64,000 nucleotides of DNA from Streptomyces sp. WAC05374 (lineage in GTDB: Bacteria; Actinomycetota; Actinomycetes; Streptomycetales; Streptomycetaceae): NCBI RefSeq assembly GCF_004353505.1, contig NZ_SMNQ01000025.1, forward strand, positions 17,237 through 81,236, read 5' to 3'. This document shows, piece after piece, positions 17,601 through 25,699 of the stretch. The position numbers and the translations under genes are program-made. How positions within the stretch are numbered: the first letter of the stretch is position 1; each line of letters begins with the position of its first letter. The notes beneath the pieces are model-generated. The model ran no database searches and was not told where the DNA came from. It saw only the letters and a program-made list of their open reading frames with translations.

Positions 17601-17982
17601 CGGTGACCTGCCGCTCGTCGGACACGAACCGCGACCTCAGCGCGCTGTGCGCGTTGACGACCGCCTCCAGCGCCCGCTGGAGCCGGCCCACGTCCCACGC
17701 GCCCTCGATCTCGTGGTACACGTGGCTCGCCACGTCACCGATCTCGAAGATGCCGCTGCGGCCCAGCAGGTAGCTGCGCTGGAGCGGGGACAGCGGGAAG
17801 CCGGGACCCGCCAGCTCCTCGTTGGCCAGGTGCGCGATCAGCTCCGCCTTCACGCTCTTGACCCGCGCGATGAACTCGGCGTCCATCCGGTCACGGTTGC
17901 CGTGCAGCCGCAGGTCGTCACCGGCCAGCCCGAGCGTCAGGCCCCGGGCGGCGATCTCGCGCAGCACGTTGCGGTACGTCAT
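14644..17982 (-). CDS. NRPS: TubC docking - heterocyclization (Cy) - adenylation (Cys-like) - carrier
   Basis: A 1112-residue single-module NRPS. Residues 1-55 form a TubC-type N-terminal docking domain. Residues about 60-495 are a condensation domain of the heterocyclization class: DGLVMDGLS at 192-200 matches DxxxxDxxS, and TFNSAIG and SQTPQVWLNAF are further Cy signatures. The A domain (about 510-1010) has LYTSGTTGAPKG and a specificity code I read as D-L-W-N-M-S-L-I-W, one residue (W for Y) from a known cysteine code. The carrier serine is Ser1065 in LGGDSI. There is no thioesterase domain. It should form a thiazoline from Cys and an upstream carrier-bound acyl group. The start overlaps the hydrazine synthetase stop (TGATG). 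Confidence 0.93.
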   Translation of the reverse strand: MTYRNVLREIAARGLTLGLAGDDLRLHGNRDRMDAEFIARVKSVKAELIAHLANEELAGPGFPLSPLQRSYLLGRSGIFEIGDVASHVYHEIEGAWDVGRLQRALEAVVNAHSALRSRFVSDERQVTEYTLYGPRIEQLDLRRESPQAQERKLAELREKRSHRVLSADRVPLIAAEVTVLADDRMVLHVSHDGLVMDGLSMFLFFRAWWQAYDTGDAPSADELPYEEYIAALEAHRGKAAARRSRDYWLARVDDLAPHPDLPLATSPSALTSSRFTQRAVRLDAPAWAALKKRAAQAGLTPSAVVFAAYAEALSTWGAGRRFTVTTTVANRPPIHPRMPAAIGQFSDTMLVEADVDRSLTFEERALALQSRLRSDLDHRHFSGIEVMQELARRRGGVAGARMPFTFNSAIGHGDADGSALELFGTEVFTVSQTPQVWLNAFAMEQHGGLVVQLDGIDELFPEGLPDALAHGFGTLLEALTDEAAWGRRSFDLLPPEQRERRAAANDTAGPLPERMLGDDIVERARTAPDAAAILTSSGTVTYGELLARAAHAARWLRERGVARDELVGLVMHRGPEQIVGILATVLAGGAYLPVDAGLPAARQQYMLRDGGVRCVLTNAGWTDPDGGLEVLPLDVTAPAPPGGGAAEVPPRPAGSSPDDLAYVLYTSGTTGAPKGVMVSHLNVANVVADCHERFGITASDRFFAISAFNFDLSVWDVFGALSAGAALVMPDRDKAVDPAHWLELCRRFGVSVWNSVPAIVNLMHDQAVAQAEVPPALRLVMMSGDRVPPALPASLRRLKPDVDVVSLGGPTETTIWNILHPVGADEDGSESIPYGRPNANNRAYVLDRDGLDAPDWVTGEICAAGTGLARGYLGDEERTAERFFLDEARGERMYRTGDLGRYLPSGEIAILGRGDFQIKVNGYRIEAGEVETRLVALHGIRKAVVAGVPGARGDRLVAHLVPSGSGRPSEAEVRTALRADLPDYMVPSVLVWHDELPLTRNGKVDRARLAQTPLDEEEPAAGGAAGGDDGPADDTERALVEIWASVLRRESVGVHTGLASLGGDSIAAARILTAVRKQFGVPLTLDQFAELETIRAMAPVVAQGARTPEGGR

Positions 17983-20252
17983 CACACGACCGCCTTGTCC
18001 AGCGCGGCCAGCGCGGACGGCTCGGCGCGCTCCTCGACCAGCGCGGCCAGCGCGGCCAGGTCGGTGGCGCCCAGCAGTTCCTCCACGGCGACGTCGACGT
18101 CCAGCTCGTCGAGGATGCGGTACTGGACGGTCACCGCCTGGAGGGAGCTCATCGCGAGGTTGGCCAGCGGAAGGGTCTCCACCGGCTCGTCGTCGGCCAG
18201 TTGGAGCGCCGCGCGCACGACGCCGGCCAGCCACGGCACCACCGCGGACGTGCCGGCGGCGGGCGCCCCGGCGGCACCGGCCGGACGGAAGAACACCGCG
18301 TCGGCGAGGCCGATCGCGCTGCCCGGCGTGACGAGTTCCACGGCACGCGGCCACGCGGTGGGCTCCGGCATGCCGAGCGCGGCCGCGAGACGGCCCGCGA
18401 AGCGGGGCATCACCGGCACGGCGACGTGCGCCAGCAGCCGCGCCGCCGCCAGTTCCAGCGCGATCGCGGTACGGGACTCCGACTCCCAGCCCGGGACCTG
18501 CGCGAGCCGCCCCTCCTGCGCGCAGAAGCGGACCGTGTCCTCGACGATCCCGTCCAGCACCTCCGCCGCCTGGTTCAGCGAGAACCCGTCGGAGCGCAGC
18601 GCGCCCGTGACCGCCTCGAGCCGGGCACCGAGCCGGGCCAGGAACGCCGTGTGCTCCGGCGTCCAGTTCCCCGCGTCGGGCGCGATGCCGTCGTGGTGCT
18701 TCGCGACCCGGGCACCGAGGTCGTTCAGCCAGCTCTGCCAGGTACCGATCAGGCGCTCGTCCAGGACCTGCTCGTAGGCGGCCCGGGTGAAGTCGGTGCG
18801 GCGGCCCTCGGGGCGGGTGCGGGAGAGGAAGTAGCGCACCGCGTCCACGGAGTCGGGGCCGAGGATCTCCTTGCCCCAGATCGCGTGCCGCCTGCTGGTG
18901 GAGAACTTCGCGCCCTCCAGTGTGTAGAACTCGTTGACGTGGTAGTCGATGTCGGGGTTCCAGCCGGGGAACGCCAGCTTGTACAGCGTCGGGTACAGCA
19001 CGCCGTGGTAGAAGCTGTTGTCGTAGCCGAAGAAGTGGACGATCTTCCAGTCCTGCCGCGGCGCGGCGGCCCGCCAGTCCTCCCCGGTCCGGGCGCCGAG
19101 CGCCTGGATGCCGTGCAGGAACCCGTACGACATCTCGGGCCACACCCAGATGACCTGGCCCTCGACGTCCCCCTCGGCCGGCGGCACGCCCCAGTCGGAG
19201 GGGTGGCTGACCGGGATGTCGAGGCGGTCACGGCGGAAGAGCCGGTCGCCGAGCTCCCGCAGCCGCGCCGGGACCCGGCCGAGCCGGTGGTGCGCCGCCA
19301 CCTCGTCGCGGAAGGCGTGCAGCGGCAGCGACCAGCGGGCGGCGGGCGCCCGGCGCGGTGCCGCGTCCGACACGCCGGAGACGGGCTCGCCGAGGTCGGT
19401 GACCGTGTTGGGCTCGCCGCACTCCTCGCAGATGTTGCCGCCGGTGCCCGAACCGCAGCCCGGGCAGCGGCCCTTGACGTCGACCTCGTACAGGTACTGC
19501 CCGGTCGTCGCGTCGAACAGGGCGTCGTGCTCCTCGACCGTCACCCGGCCCGACGCGACGACACGGGAGAAGAAGTCGCGCAGGCCCTCGCGGTACCCCT
19601 CGGCGGTGTCCGTCACCGTGTACTGGTCGAGCGGGATGTCCATGAGCTCCAGCGTCCGCGCGATCTCCGCGCTGTAGTGCGCGGCGGTCTCGGCGGGGGT
19701 GCGGCCGTCGCGGCGGGCGGCCGCCACCACATAGCTCTGGTAGTCGTCGCTGCCGGTCAGGTGCCAGGCCCGGGTGCCGTTCATGCGCTGGAACCGCACG
19801 AAGGCGTCCGCGCCCAGGTACGGGCCCGACAGATGCCCGAGGTGCAGGTCCCCGTTGGGCGTCGGGGGCGTGGAGAACACGAAGACGGGCCGCTCGCCGA
19901 ACGACGCGCGGTCCCCGCCCCCGGCGGCGGCGAGCGCACGCCCGGCGTCGCGCCAGTACTGCGTGAGGAACACCAGATCGGTGTCGCCGGTGTTCGTCAG
20001 CACGTGCGACTCGAACGGCTCGAACAGCACGACCGTGCCCGGCTCGGCCGGATGCCGCTGCCCGTCCACCTCGAACTCGCCGCGGCCGGCGACGACGACG
20101 AAGAACTCGGTCTCGTCGTGGTGGTGGCTGTCGGAGGAACGGCCCGGGGCGACACGGCCCCAGCCCGCACCGACACCGATGCCGTCGATGGAGCTCATGT
20201 CGATCCCGAACGCCGCCTGCAGCACTCCGGGGTCGTAGGTGTTGATGATCAT
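17982..20252 (-). CDS. hydrazine synthetase: cupin - MetRS-like - carrier protein fusion
   Basis: This 756-residue protein should form the N-N bond. Residues 1-100 are a cupin with a metal motif HHHDE at 43-47 and His83. Residues 122-650 resemble methionyl-tRNA synthetase: HLGH at 137-140, a zinc knuckle with Cys263, 266, 275 and 278, and KFSTS at 449-453 in place of KMSKS. In the s56-p1 pathway (Spb40) such a cupin-MetRS protein activates glycine and joins it to N6-hydroxylysine through a hydrazine bond. Unusually, residues 668-745 add a carrier domain (LAMSSLQAVTVQ, Ser702/703) plus a short Ala-rich tail that could dock to the TubC domain of the next protein. The start overlaps the FAD oxidase stop as ATGA. 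Confidence 0.93.
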   Translation of the reverse strand: MIINTYDPGVLQAAFGIDMSSIDGIGVGAGWGRVAPGRSSDSHHHDETEFFVVVAGRGEFEVDGQRHPAEPGTVVLFEPFESHVLTNTGDTDLVFLTQYWRDAGRALAAAGGGDRASFGERPVFVFSTPPTPNGDLHLGHLSGPYLGADAFVRFQRMNGTRAWHLTGSDDYQSYVVAAARRDGRTPAETAAHYSAEIARTLELMDIPLDQYTVTDTAEGYREGLRDFFSRVVASGRVTVEEHDALFDATTGQYLYEVDVKGRCPGCGSGTGGNICEECGEPNTVTDLGEPVSGVSDAAPRRAPAARWSLPLHAFRDEVAAHHRLGRVPARLRELGDRLFRRDRLDIPVSHPSDWGVPPAEGDVEGQVIWVWPEMSYGFLHGIQALGARTGEDWRAAAPRQDWKIVHFFGYDNSFYHGVLYPTLYKLAFPGWNPDIDYHVNEFYTLEGAKFSTSRRHAIWGKEILGPDSVDAVRYFLSRTRPEGRRTDFTRAAYEQVLDERLIGTWQSWLNDLGARVAKHHDGIAPDAGNWTPEHTAFLARLGARLEAVTGALRSDGFSLNQAAEVLDGIVEDTVRFCAQEGRLAQVPGWESESRTAIALELAAARLLAHVAVPVMPRFAGRLAAALGMPEPTAWPRAVELVTPGSAIGLADAVFFRPAGAAGAPAAGTSAVVPWLAGVVRAALQLADDEPVETLPLANLAMSSLQAVTVQYRILDELDVDVAVEELLGATDLAALAALVEERAEPSALAALDKAVV

Positions 20253-21349
20253 GTCAGGGTTCCTTCGGGGAGGCGTGCCGTGGAGGCGGCCGCGGGGGAG
20301 GGGAGCGCGAGGGCGGCGAGGACGTCGCCGGCGACGGCCGGTGCGAGGCGGTACCCGGAGCCGCTGGCGGCGCCCGCGAACACCACGCGCCCGTCGTCGG
20401 TGACCGGTTCGACCAGCGGGGCGAACTCGGGCCCGTACGCGTCGCAGAAGACCCGCCCCGAGACGCGCTCGCCGGCGAGCTCCGGCGCGTAGCGGCCCAG
20501 CACCTCCAGGGCCTCGGCGCGGTGGGCGGGCGACAGGCCGGGACCCGCGTCGCGCGGGGTGACGTCCCACTCCTGGCAGGTGTAGCTGAACAGCCAGTGG
20601 CCGCGGTGGTGCAGCGGCAGCAGGAAGGCGTCCTCGTCGTGGAAGACCACCACCGGGGCGTCCGGCGCGGGCGTCCGCTCGATGTGCAGGGCGACGATCT
20701 TCTTGACGCGGGCCCCGAGCGGCCGCACGAGGTCCGCCCAGGCGGGCTCGTCCAGCCACGGCCCGGGGGCCAGGACGACCCGGCCGGCGGCCAGGGTGTC
20801 ACCGGTGCCGAGCGCCAGCCGCACCTCGTCCGCGCCGGGCTCGATCCCGGTCACGGGCGTGGCCTCGCGGAAGTCCGCCCGGGACCGCAGGTCCAGGGCG
20901 AGCGCCTGCGTCAGGGCGGCCACGTCCGCGTACTGGCAGCCGTCACCGTCCCAGGCCGCGTGCCCGTCGGGCACCCGGGCGATCCCGCCCGGCACCGCCC
21001 CGGCCGGGCGCAGCCGCGCCTCGGGCAGGTACGCCCGCGCCACCTGGTCCGCCGACGACCGCCTCGCCACGACCGTCATGCCGACGGAGGTGATGGGCAG
21101 GCCGGGCCGCCGGGCCTGGAGAGCGGCGTAGTACCGCTGGCTGGCGGACGCCATGGCCCGCACCCGGGCCGACGCGCCGCGCGGGAAGTGCAGCCCGGCC
21201 GACCTGCGGGTCGCGCCACTGGCGATCATGTCCCGGTCGAGCACCGTCACCCGGGTCCCCGGCGCCTCCTCCAGGATGCGGTGTGCGATCACGCAGCCCA
21301 GCACCCCGGCGCCGACGACCGCGACGTCCGTGTCCGTGGGGCGTGCCAT
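20249..21349 (-). CDS. FAD-dependent amine/amino-acid oxidase (hydrazine-releasing, Spb39-like)
   Basis: A 366-residue DAO-family flavoenzyme: DVAVVGAGVLGCVIAHRIL is the dinucleotide-binding fold at the N-terminus, followed by SGATRRSAGLHFPRG and a C-terminal VFAGAASGSGYRLAPAVAGDV. In the known lysine-dependent hydrazine pathway the third enzyme is such an oxidase; it cleaves the carboxymethyl-hydrazino-lysine adduct to hydrazinoacetic acid and 2-aminoadipate 6-semialdehyde. Its place between the hydroxylase and the cupin-MetRS gene, overlapping both, supports this role. It could otherwise be a sarcosine- or glycine-oxidase-like enzyme of unrelated use. Confidence 0.88.
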   Translation of the reverse strand: MARPTDTDVAVVGAGVLGCVIAHRILEEAPGTRVTVLDRDMIASGATRRSAGLHFPRGASARVRAMASASQRYYAALQARRPGLPITSVGMTVVARRSSADQVARAYLPEARLRPAGAVPGGIARVPDGHAAWDGDGCQYADVAALTQALALDLRSRADFREATPVTGIEPGADEVRLALGTGDTLAAGRVVLAPGPWLDEPAWADLVRPLGARVKKIVALHIERTPAPDAPVVVFHDEDAFLLPLHHRGHWLFSYTCQEWDVTPRDAGPGLSPAHRAEALEVLGRYAPELAGERVSGRVFCDAYGPEFAPLVEPVTDDGRVVFAGAASGSGYRLAPAVAGDVLAALALPSPAAASTARLPEGTLT

Positions 21350-22674
21350 CAGGCGCTCCACGGGGACTGCGCCCCGGGGGCGACCTTGGTGGACCACTCG
21401 ATGAAGGAGGCGAGCTGCTCGTCGCTGCGCACCCCGCACAGCCGGTCGGCGATGCGCCGGGAGCGCCAGGCGATGAGGCTGAGGTTGGGGTCGGCGAGGC
21501 CGCGCTGGCCGCGTGCCGCGTTCTGCACGAAGATGCGCCGGTCGCTGGGCCCGTCCCACTGGACCGCGTAGTCCTCGTCGATGCGCAGTTCGTCGCCGTC
21601 GCGCTCCAGCCGGCCGGCGATCGGCGCGAGGAAGTCCGTCCGCGCCGGGCGGAAGCCGGTCGCCCAGATGACCACGTCCGCCTCGAACAGCTCCGCCGCG
21701 TCGGGCTCGTCGTTGTGCCGCGTGGAGACCTGCCAGCCGCCGTACGGCCCGGCGGCGACCGAGGTCACCTCGCGGTTGGGGTGCAGGCCCACCAGGTCCG
21801 GGTTGCCGTCGATGAACCGGTGCACGTAGATGCGCTGGTAGATGTCCCGCAGGGTCGACTCGGAGATGCCGTCGCTGGTGAGGATGTGCCGGGTGTTGAA
21901 CTCCTCGCGGACCTCGCGGCGCAGGCCGTAGAAGTAGTCGGCGTAGGACGGCATGTAGTAGTCGTTGGTGAAGGGCGAGTCGTCGATGGGGAAGTAGTTG
22001 CGGCGGCGCGAGATCCACGACACGCGGCGCGGCAGGTCGCCCGCGGGCCGCGATATCAGGTCCAGGACCGCCTCGGCGCCCGACTGGCCGCCGCCCACGA
22101 CGACGACCCGCTTGCCCGCCAGGTTCCGGGCCATGGTCATGAACTGGGCGATGTGGAACTGCGTCGGGCCGAGCCGGTCGCCGACGTGCCCGGGCAGCCA
22201 CGGCTCGCTGCCGACGCCCAGGACCACGTTGTCCGCCGTGACGGTACGGCGGTCGGTGCGCACCGTGAACACGTCGTCGAAGCCGACCTCGAGGACGGTC
22301 TCCCCGAAGGCGACGTTCGGGTTGCGGCGGCTCGCCCAGGCCAGGTAGTTGCGGAACTCCAGGCGGGGTACGTCGTCGAACCGGGCGTTCAGGAAGTGGT
22401 ACACGCGGCCCTGGTCGTGCAGGTAGCTCAGGAACGAGAAGGGGTTGCTCGGGTCGGCGAGGCTCACCAGGTCCTTGAGCATGGACACCTGGAGGCTGCT
22501 GCCGGGCATCTGCTGGCCGTCGTGCCAGGTGAAGGACTCCTTGCGGTCGATGAACAGGTTGGGCAGGTCCGGCTGGCCGTGCAGCAGTGAGGCCAGGCTC
22601 AGGTTGGCCGGCCCCACGCCGACGCCGACGCACCGGTAGTGCGCGGGTGCGGACCGAGTGTGCTGGTGCCCCAT
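21349..22674 (-). CDS. L-lysine N6-hydroxylase (SidA/IucD/PvdA family, Spb38-like)
   Basis: A 441-residue flavin-dependent N-hydroxylating monooxygenase. It has the FAD motif GVGVGPANLSLASL near residues 17-30, the NADPH motif VVVGGGQSGAEAVLDL near 181-196, SWISRRRNYFPIDDSPFTND in the substrate region, and the C-terminal ATGFRP. Family members hydroxylate the side-chain amine of lysine or ornithine; lysine is inferred from the adjoining hydrazine synthetase. The product N6-hydroxylysine would be the electrophilic nitrogen donor for N-N bond formation. The ATG follows AGAGAGG. A 195-base gap upstream could hold a second promoter for the core genes. Confidence 0.92.
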   Translation of the reverse strand: MGHQHTRSAPAHYRCVGVGVGPANLSLASLLHGQPDLPNLFIDRKESFTWHDGQQMPGSSLQVSMLKDLVSLADPSNPFSFLSYLHDQGRVYHFLNARFDDVPRLEFRNYLAWASRRNPNVAFGETVLEVGFDDVFTVRTDRRTVTADNVVLGVGSEPWLPGHVGDRLGPTQFHIAQFMTMARNLAGKRVVVVGGGQSGAEAVLDLISRPAGDLPRRVSWISRRRNYFPIDDSPFTNDYYMPSYADYFYGLRREVREEFNTRHILTSDGISESTLRDIYQRIYVHRFIDGNPDLVGLHPNREVTSVAAGPYGGWQVSTRHNDEPDAAELFEADVVIWATGFRPARTDFLAPIAGRLERDGDELRIDEDYAVQWDGPSDRRIFVQNAARGQRGLADPNLSLIAWRSRRIADRLCGVRSDEQLASFIEWSTKVAPGAQSPWSA

Positions 22675-22869
22675 GTCGTACCTCTCTTTAGGGCGGCTGG
22701 TGCCGCCGTCGATCGGACGTGCAAGCGTTGGATGGGTGGGGGGATGAAAGCGGGTGAACCGGTAGGAAAAGGGTGGCGTGCGGGCAGGCGCGGCCGGCCG
22801 CGTGGCGCCGGTGCGCCGTGCGTGGTGGGTGCGGGGTGTGCGGGGTGGGTGGCCCGTGCGCCTGCCCGG
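22675..22869 (-). promoter_or_regulatory. longest gap in the cluster; possible internal promoter region
   Basis: This 195-base gap lies between the MFS exporter stop and the lysine N-hydroxylase start. It is the only sizeable gap among otherwise overlapping or nearly overlapping genes. It contains GT/GA-rich sequence with no strong hairpin. A separate promoter for the hydroxylase-oxidase-hydrazine synthetase-NRPS block is plausible from spacing alone; I cannot identify -35 and -10 boxes with confidence. Confidence 0.35.
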
Positions 22870-24294
22870 CTAGCCCTGCGTGCGAGCGGCTCCGGCCGGC
22901 TCCGGTACGCGGGTGTCCTCGGCCGGCGCCGGGGGTGGTTCCTCCTCGCCGCGCGGGTCGTCCGCCGGCTCGGCCGGGGCCTCGGGACGGGGCCGCACCG
23001 CGATCAGTCCCAGCACCGTGGCCAGCAGGGAGCCGACCGCCACGACCGGCCAGACCATCCCGCCGAGCCGCAGGAACAGCCAGCTCCCGAGCATCGGACC
23101 CAGGGCGGTGCCCAGCCCGAACATGAACTGGAAACTGCCGATGTAACGGGACCTCAGGTGCTCGGGCCCCGCCTTCGCCGGGTAGGCGAACACCGCCGGA
23201 CCGCCCAGGATCTCGCCGAGTGACCAGATCAGGGTGCCCACCACGATCGCGGCGGGGCCGATCGGCAGCCCGTAGAAGGCGACTCCGGCGCCGACCAGGG
23301 CGAAGCCGAGACCGATCGTGATCCTCAGCGGCCAGTTCTGCGACAGCTTGGTGACGAGCAGTTCGAAGGCGATGACGATGAACCCGTTGAGGGAGACCGC
23401 GAAGGTGTACCAGAACAGCGCCATGCCGACCGACGTCATGTACAGCGGCAGCGTCGACAGGTACTGCATGTAGACCGCCGCGTGGCACAGCGCCGCCAGC
23501 AGGTACAGCACGTACCTGCGGTCCCGCAGCACCGCCGCGTACCCCGCCGCACCCTTCCCCGTACCGGACCGCTCCCCGTCGGCAGCCCCCGCCGCCGCCC
23601 CGCGCGTCCCGCCGGGCAGGGTCGCCCGGGCGAAGCCGGCGTACACCAGGGCGATCAGGGCCTCGCCCCAGAACAGCAGGGTGTAGCTGTGGTCGCCGGC
23701 GTTGTAGAGGGCGTAGCCGAGCAGGGGCGCGGCCGTCGCGCCCACGTTCAGGCCGAACCGGTACATCGCGAAGACCATGACCTGCCGGTCGTCGTCCGTC
23801 AGCTCGGCCAGCAGCGTGGCCGACGCCGGCCGGAACAACTGGGCGCCCAGGCTGACGAGGGCGACGGTCGCGAGCACCAGCGGGAAGCTCGGCAGGTACA
23901 GCAGGGCCGCGGTGAGCACCGCCGTGCTGCCCATCGACAGCACCGTCGCGTTGCGCACGCCCATGCGGTCCGCGAGCGCGCCGCCGACGAGGGTGCCGAC
24001 GACGGCGCCGCCGCCGTACACGCCGAGCGCGAGGACGGTGTGCTCCTTGGAGAAGCCCTTCGACGTCAGGAACAGCACCAGGAAGACGTGGAGGAAGCCG
24101 CTGAGCCGGTTGACCAGCACGCCCGCGAGCACCGTCTTCACCGCGAGCGGCGCGTCCCGGAAGGTGGCCCACACCCGGACCTTCTCCGGCGCTCCCTCAC
24201 CCGCGCCCGCCGTGTCCGCCGTCGCGGCCCCGGCCGCCCCGCCCGGGCCGGGGGTGCCGCCGGACCGGCCGCCGGGCTCCGTCTCAGCCGACAT
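22870..24294 (-). CDS. MFS transporter (MdtH/DHA1-like exporter)
   Basis: A 474-residue major facilitator with about 12 membrane segments. The cytoplasmic A-motif GGALADRMGVRNATVLSM lies between segments 2 and 3, and RYIGSFQFMFGLGTALGP in the second half. A Gly/Ala-rich N-terminal tail of about 40 residues and a Pro/Glu-rich C-terminal tail of about 45 residues are cytoplasmic. Inside the cluster it is most simply the exporter of the finished product and gives self-resistance. Its start overlaps the ATP-grasp gene by 11 bases. Confidence 0.88.
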   Translation of the reverse strand: MSAETEPGGRSGGTPGPGGAAGAATADTAGAGEGAPEKVRVWATFRDAPLAVKTVLAGVLVNRLSGFLHVFLVLFLTSKGFSKEHTVLALGVYGGGAVVGTLVGGALADRMGVRNATVLSMGSTAVLTAALLYLPSFPLVLATVALVSLGAQLFRPASATLLAELTDDDRQVMVFAMYRFGLNVGATAAPLLGYALYNAGDHSYTLLFWGEALIALVYAGFARATLPGGTRGAAAGAADGERSGTGKGAAGYAAVLRDRRYVLYLLAALCHAAVYMQYLSTLPLYMTSVGMALFWYTFAVSLNGFIVIAFELLVTKLSQNWPLRITIGLGFALVGAGVAFYGLPIGPAAIVVGTLIWSLGEILGGPAVFAYPAKAGPEHLRSRYIGSFQFMFGLGTALGPMLGSWLFLRLGGMVWPVVAVGSLLATVLGLIAVRPRPEAPAEPADDPRGEEEPPPAPAEDTRVPEPAGAARTQG

Positions 24295-25699
24295 CGCCGG
24301 CCTCCGGCCCCGTCGTGACGGTCACCGCCGCGCGCACCCGCTGCTCCAGCGCGTCCAGTTCAGCCGGCGACGGCGCGTCGATCAGGAAGGTCACGGCACG
24401 GTCGTCCGAGCTGGCGAGGGGGGCGAGCCGCGCGCCGCGCTCCTTCAGGACCAGGACCGCGCGCAGCGCCGCGGGGTCCTCGGGCGCGCCCGGGGCCGGC
24501 TCCGGCCACATCCTGCCGTCGGCGACCCACACCGGGCGGACGCCCGGCCAGTCGACCGAGACGTCCTCCAGCGTCCCGGTCCCGTGCTCCAGGTACACCT
24601 GGCGGGTCCAGCGGCGCGGCGCCGGGTACGCGGCGGGCTCCCCGAGCGCGATGCGGACGATCTCCGGTTCGAGCGGACGGCCCGTCGCCAGGTGGTACAG
24701 GGCGAGCAGCCCGTCGCCGGGCGTACGGGCGGCGACCTCCATCAGGTACGGTCGGCCGTCGTCGCCGGTACGCCACTCGGCGTGGGCGATCCCGTCACGG
24801 AAGCCGAGCGCGGTGAGCATGCGCCGGTTCGCCTCCAGCAGCCGCCGCTCGGCGTCCGCGTCGGCGTTCGGCACGGAGTGGGACAGCTCCACGAACGTCC
24901 GGGCGTGGGACTCGGTGGTCTCCTTGCGGGTCACCGACGCGAAGATCACCTCGCCGTCCTGCACCAGGCTCTCCACCGAGAACTCCTGGCCCGTCACCTG
25001 CTGTTCGACCAGGACCGTCTCGTACGCGGGGTACGTGGCCAGCAGCGACCGCAGGGCGGCCGCGTCCGAGACCGCCACCACGCCCGAGCTCGAGTGCCGC
25101 GTCGCCGGCTTGAGCACCACCGGGTACGGCAGCTCCGCCAGCGCCGCCTCCTCGCGCCGCGCCGGCGGGATCACCACCGACACCGGGCTGAACCCGTCGA
25201 GGTACCAGCGCTGGAGGTACTTGCTGCGGCAGACCCGCGTGGCGCGCAGCCCCGGGCCGCGCAGCCCCAGCGTGTCGCAGAGCAGACCCGTCTGCTCCAC
25301 CAGCGTCTCGCCGACCGCGTACGCGCCGGTGATCTCGTACCGCTGCTGCCAGGCGCGCACGCCCGACACGAAGCTCGGCGTGAAGGAGCCCTCCTGGTCC
25401 AGCGCGCCGTCGACGTACGCGATGTCGTCGATCAGGGACGCCGGGTGTTCCGGGTCCTTGCGGCAGGTCTGCGCCTGCTCCCGGTAGCTCTCCGGGGTGA
25501 CGAGGAGGATCCTCAGCCCGCGTGCGGCGAGCTCCTCCAGATAGCGGGGGTTGCGGCACACGACCCAGAACGCCCCGGTGAGGACGAAGGCGCGCGGCCT
25601 GGCGCCGTCCGTCTCCGTGCCGTGCGCGGCCGTCCGCTCGCCGGTGGCCACGACCGTGCTCCCGTTCGCCTGTATGTCCGTCTGCGTGCCCGTGGTCAT
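24284..25699 (-). CDS. ATP-grasp carboxylate-amine ligase
   Basis: A 471-residue ATP-grasp enzyme. The central domain has YPVVLKPATRHSSSGVVAV (nucleotide-binding lysine and glycine-rich loop), VLVEQQVTGQEFSVESLV, and the magnesium-binding HAEWRTGDDGRPYLMEVAAR with ExN replaced by E-V-A-A-R. It should activate a carboxylate as acyl-phosphate and couple it to an amine, so it could join hydrazinoacetic acid or a late intermediate to an amino acid. Substrates are not readable from sequence. The start is the ATG (MTTGTQT) that overlaps the preceding stop as ATGA; the open frame continues upstream but is only a shadow. Confidence 0.87.
   Translation of the reverse strand: MTTGTQTDIQANGSTVVATGERTAAHGTETDGARPRAFVLTGAFWVVCRNPRYLEELAARGLRILLVTPESYREQAQTCRKDPEHPASLIDDIAYVDGALDQEGSFTPSFVSGVRAWQQRYEITGAYAVGETLVEQTGLLCDTLGLRGPGLRATRVCRSKYLQRWYLDGFSPVSVVIPPARREEAALAELPYPVVLKPATRHSSSGVVAVSDAAALRSLLATYPAYETVLVEQQVTGQEFSVESLVQDGEVIFASVTRKETTESHARTFVELSHSVPNADADAERRLLEANRRMLTALGFRDGIAHAEWRTGDDGRPYLMEVAARTPGDGLLALYHLATGRPLEPEIVRIALGEPAAYPAPRRWTRQVYLEHGTGTLEDVSVDWPGVRPVWVADGRMWPEPAPGAPEDPAALRAVLVLKERGARLAPLASSDDRAVTFLIDAPSPAELDALEQRVRAAVTVTTGPEAGDVG

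Noticed and set aside
17982..20252. A housekeeping or resistance copy of methionyl-tRNA synthetase
   Set aside because: The cupin at the front, the carrier at the end, the altered KFSTS loop and the overlap with biosynthetic genes all point to the hydrazine synthetase group.
21349..22674. Hydroxamate siderophore cluster based on the lysine N-hydroxylase
   Set aside because: No IucA/IucC-type NIS synthetase, no hydroxamate-type NRPS and no ferric-siderophore uptake genes are present, and the neighbours fit the hydrazine pathway fully.
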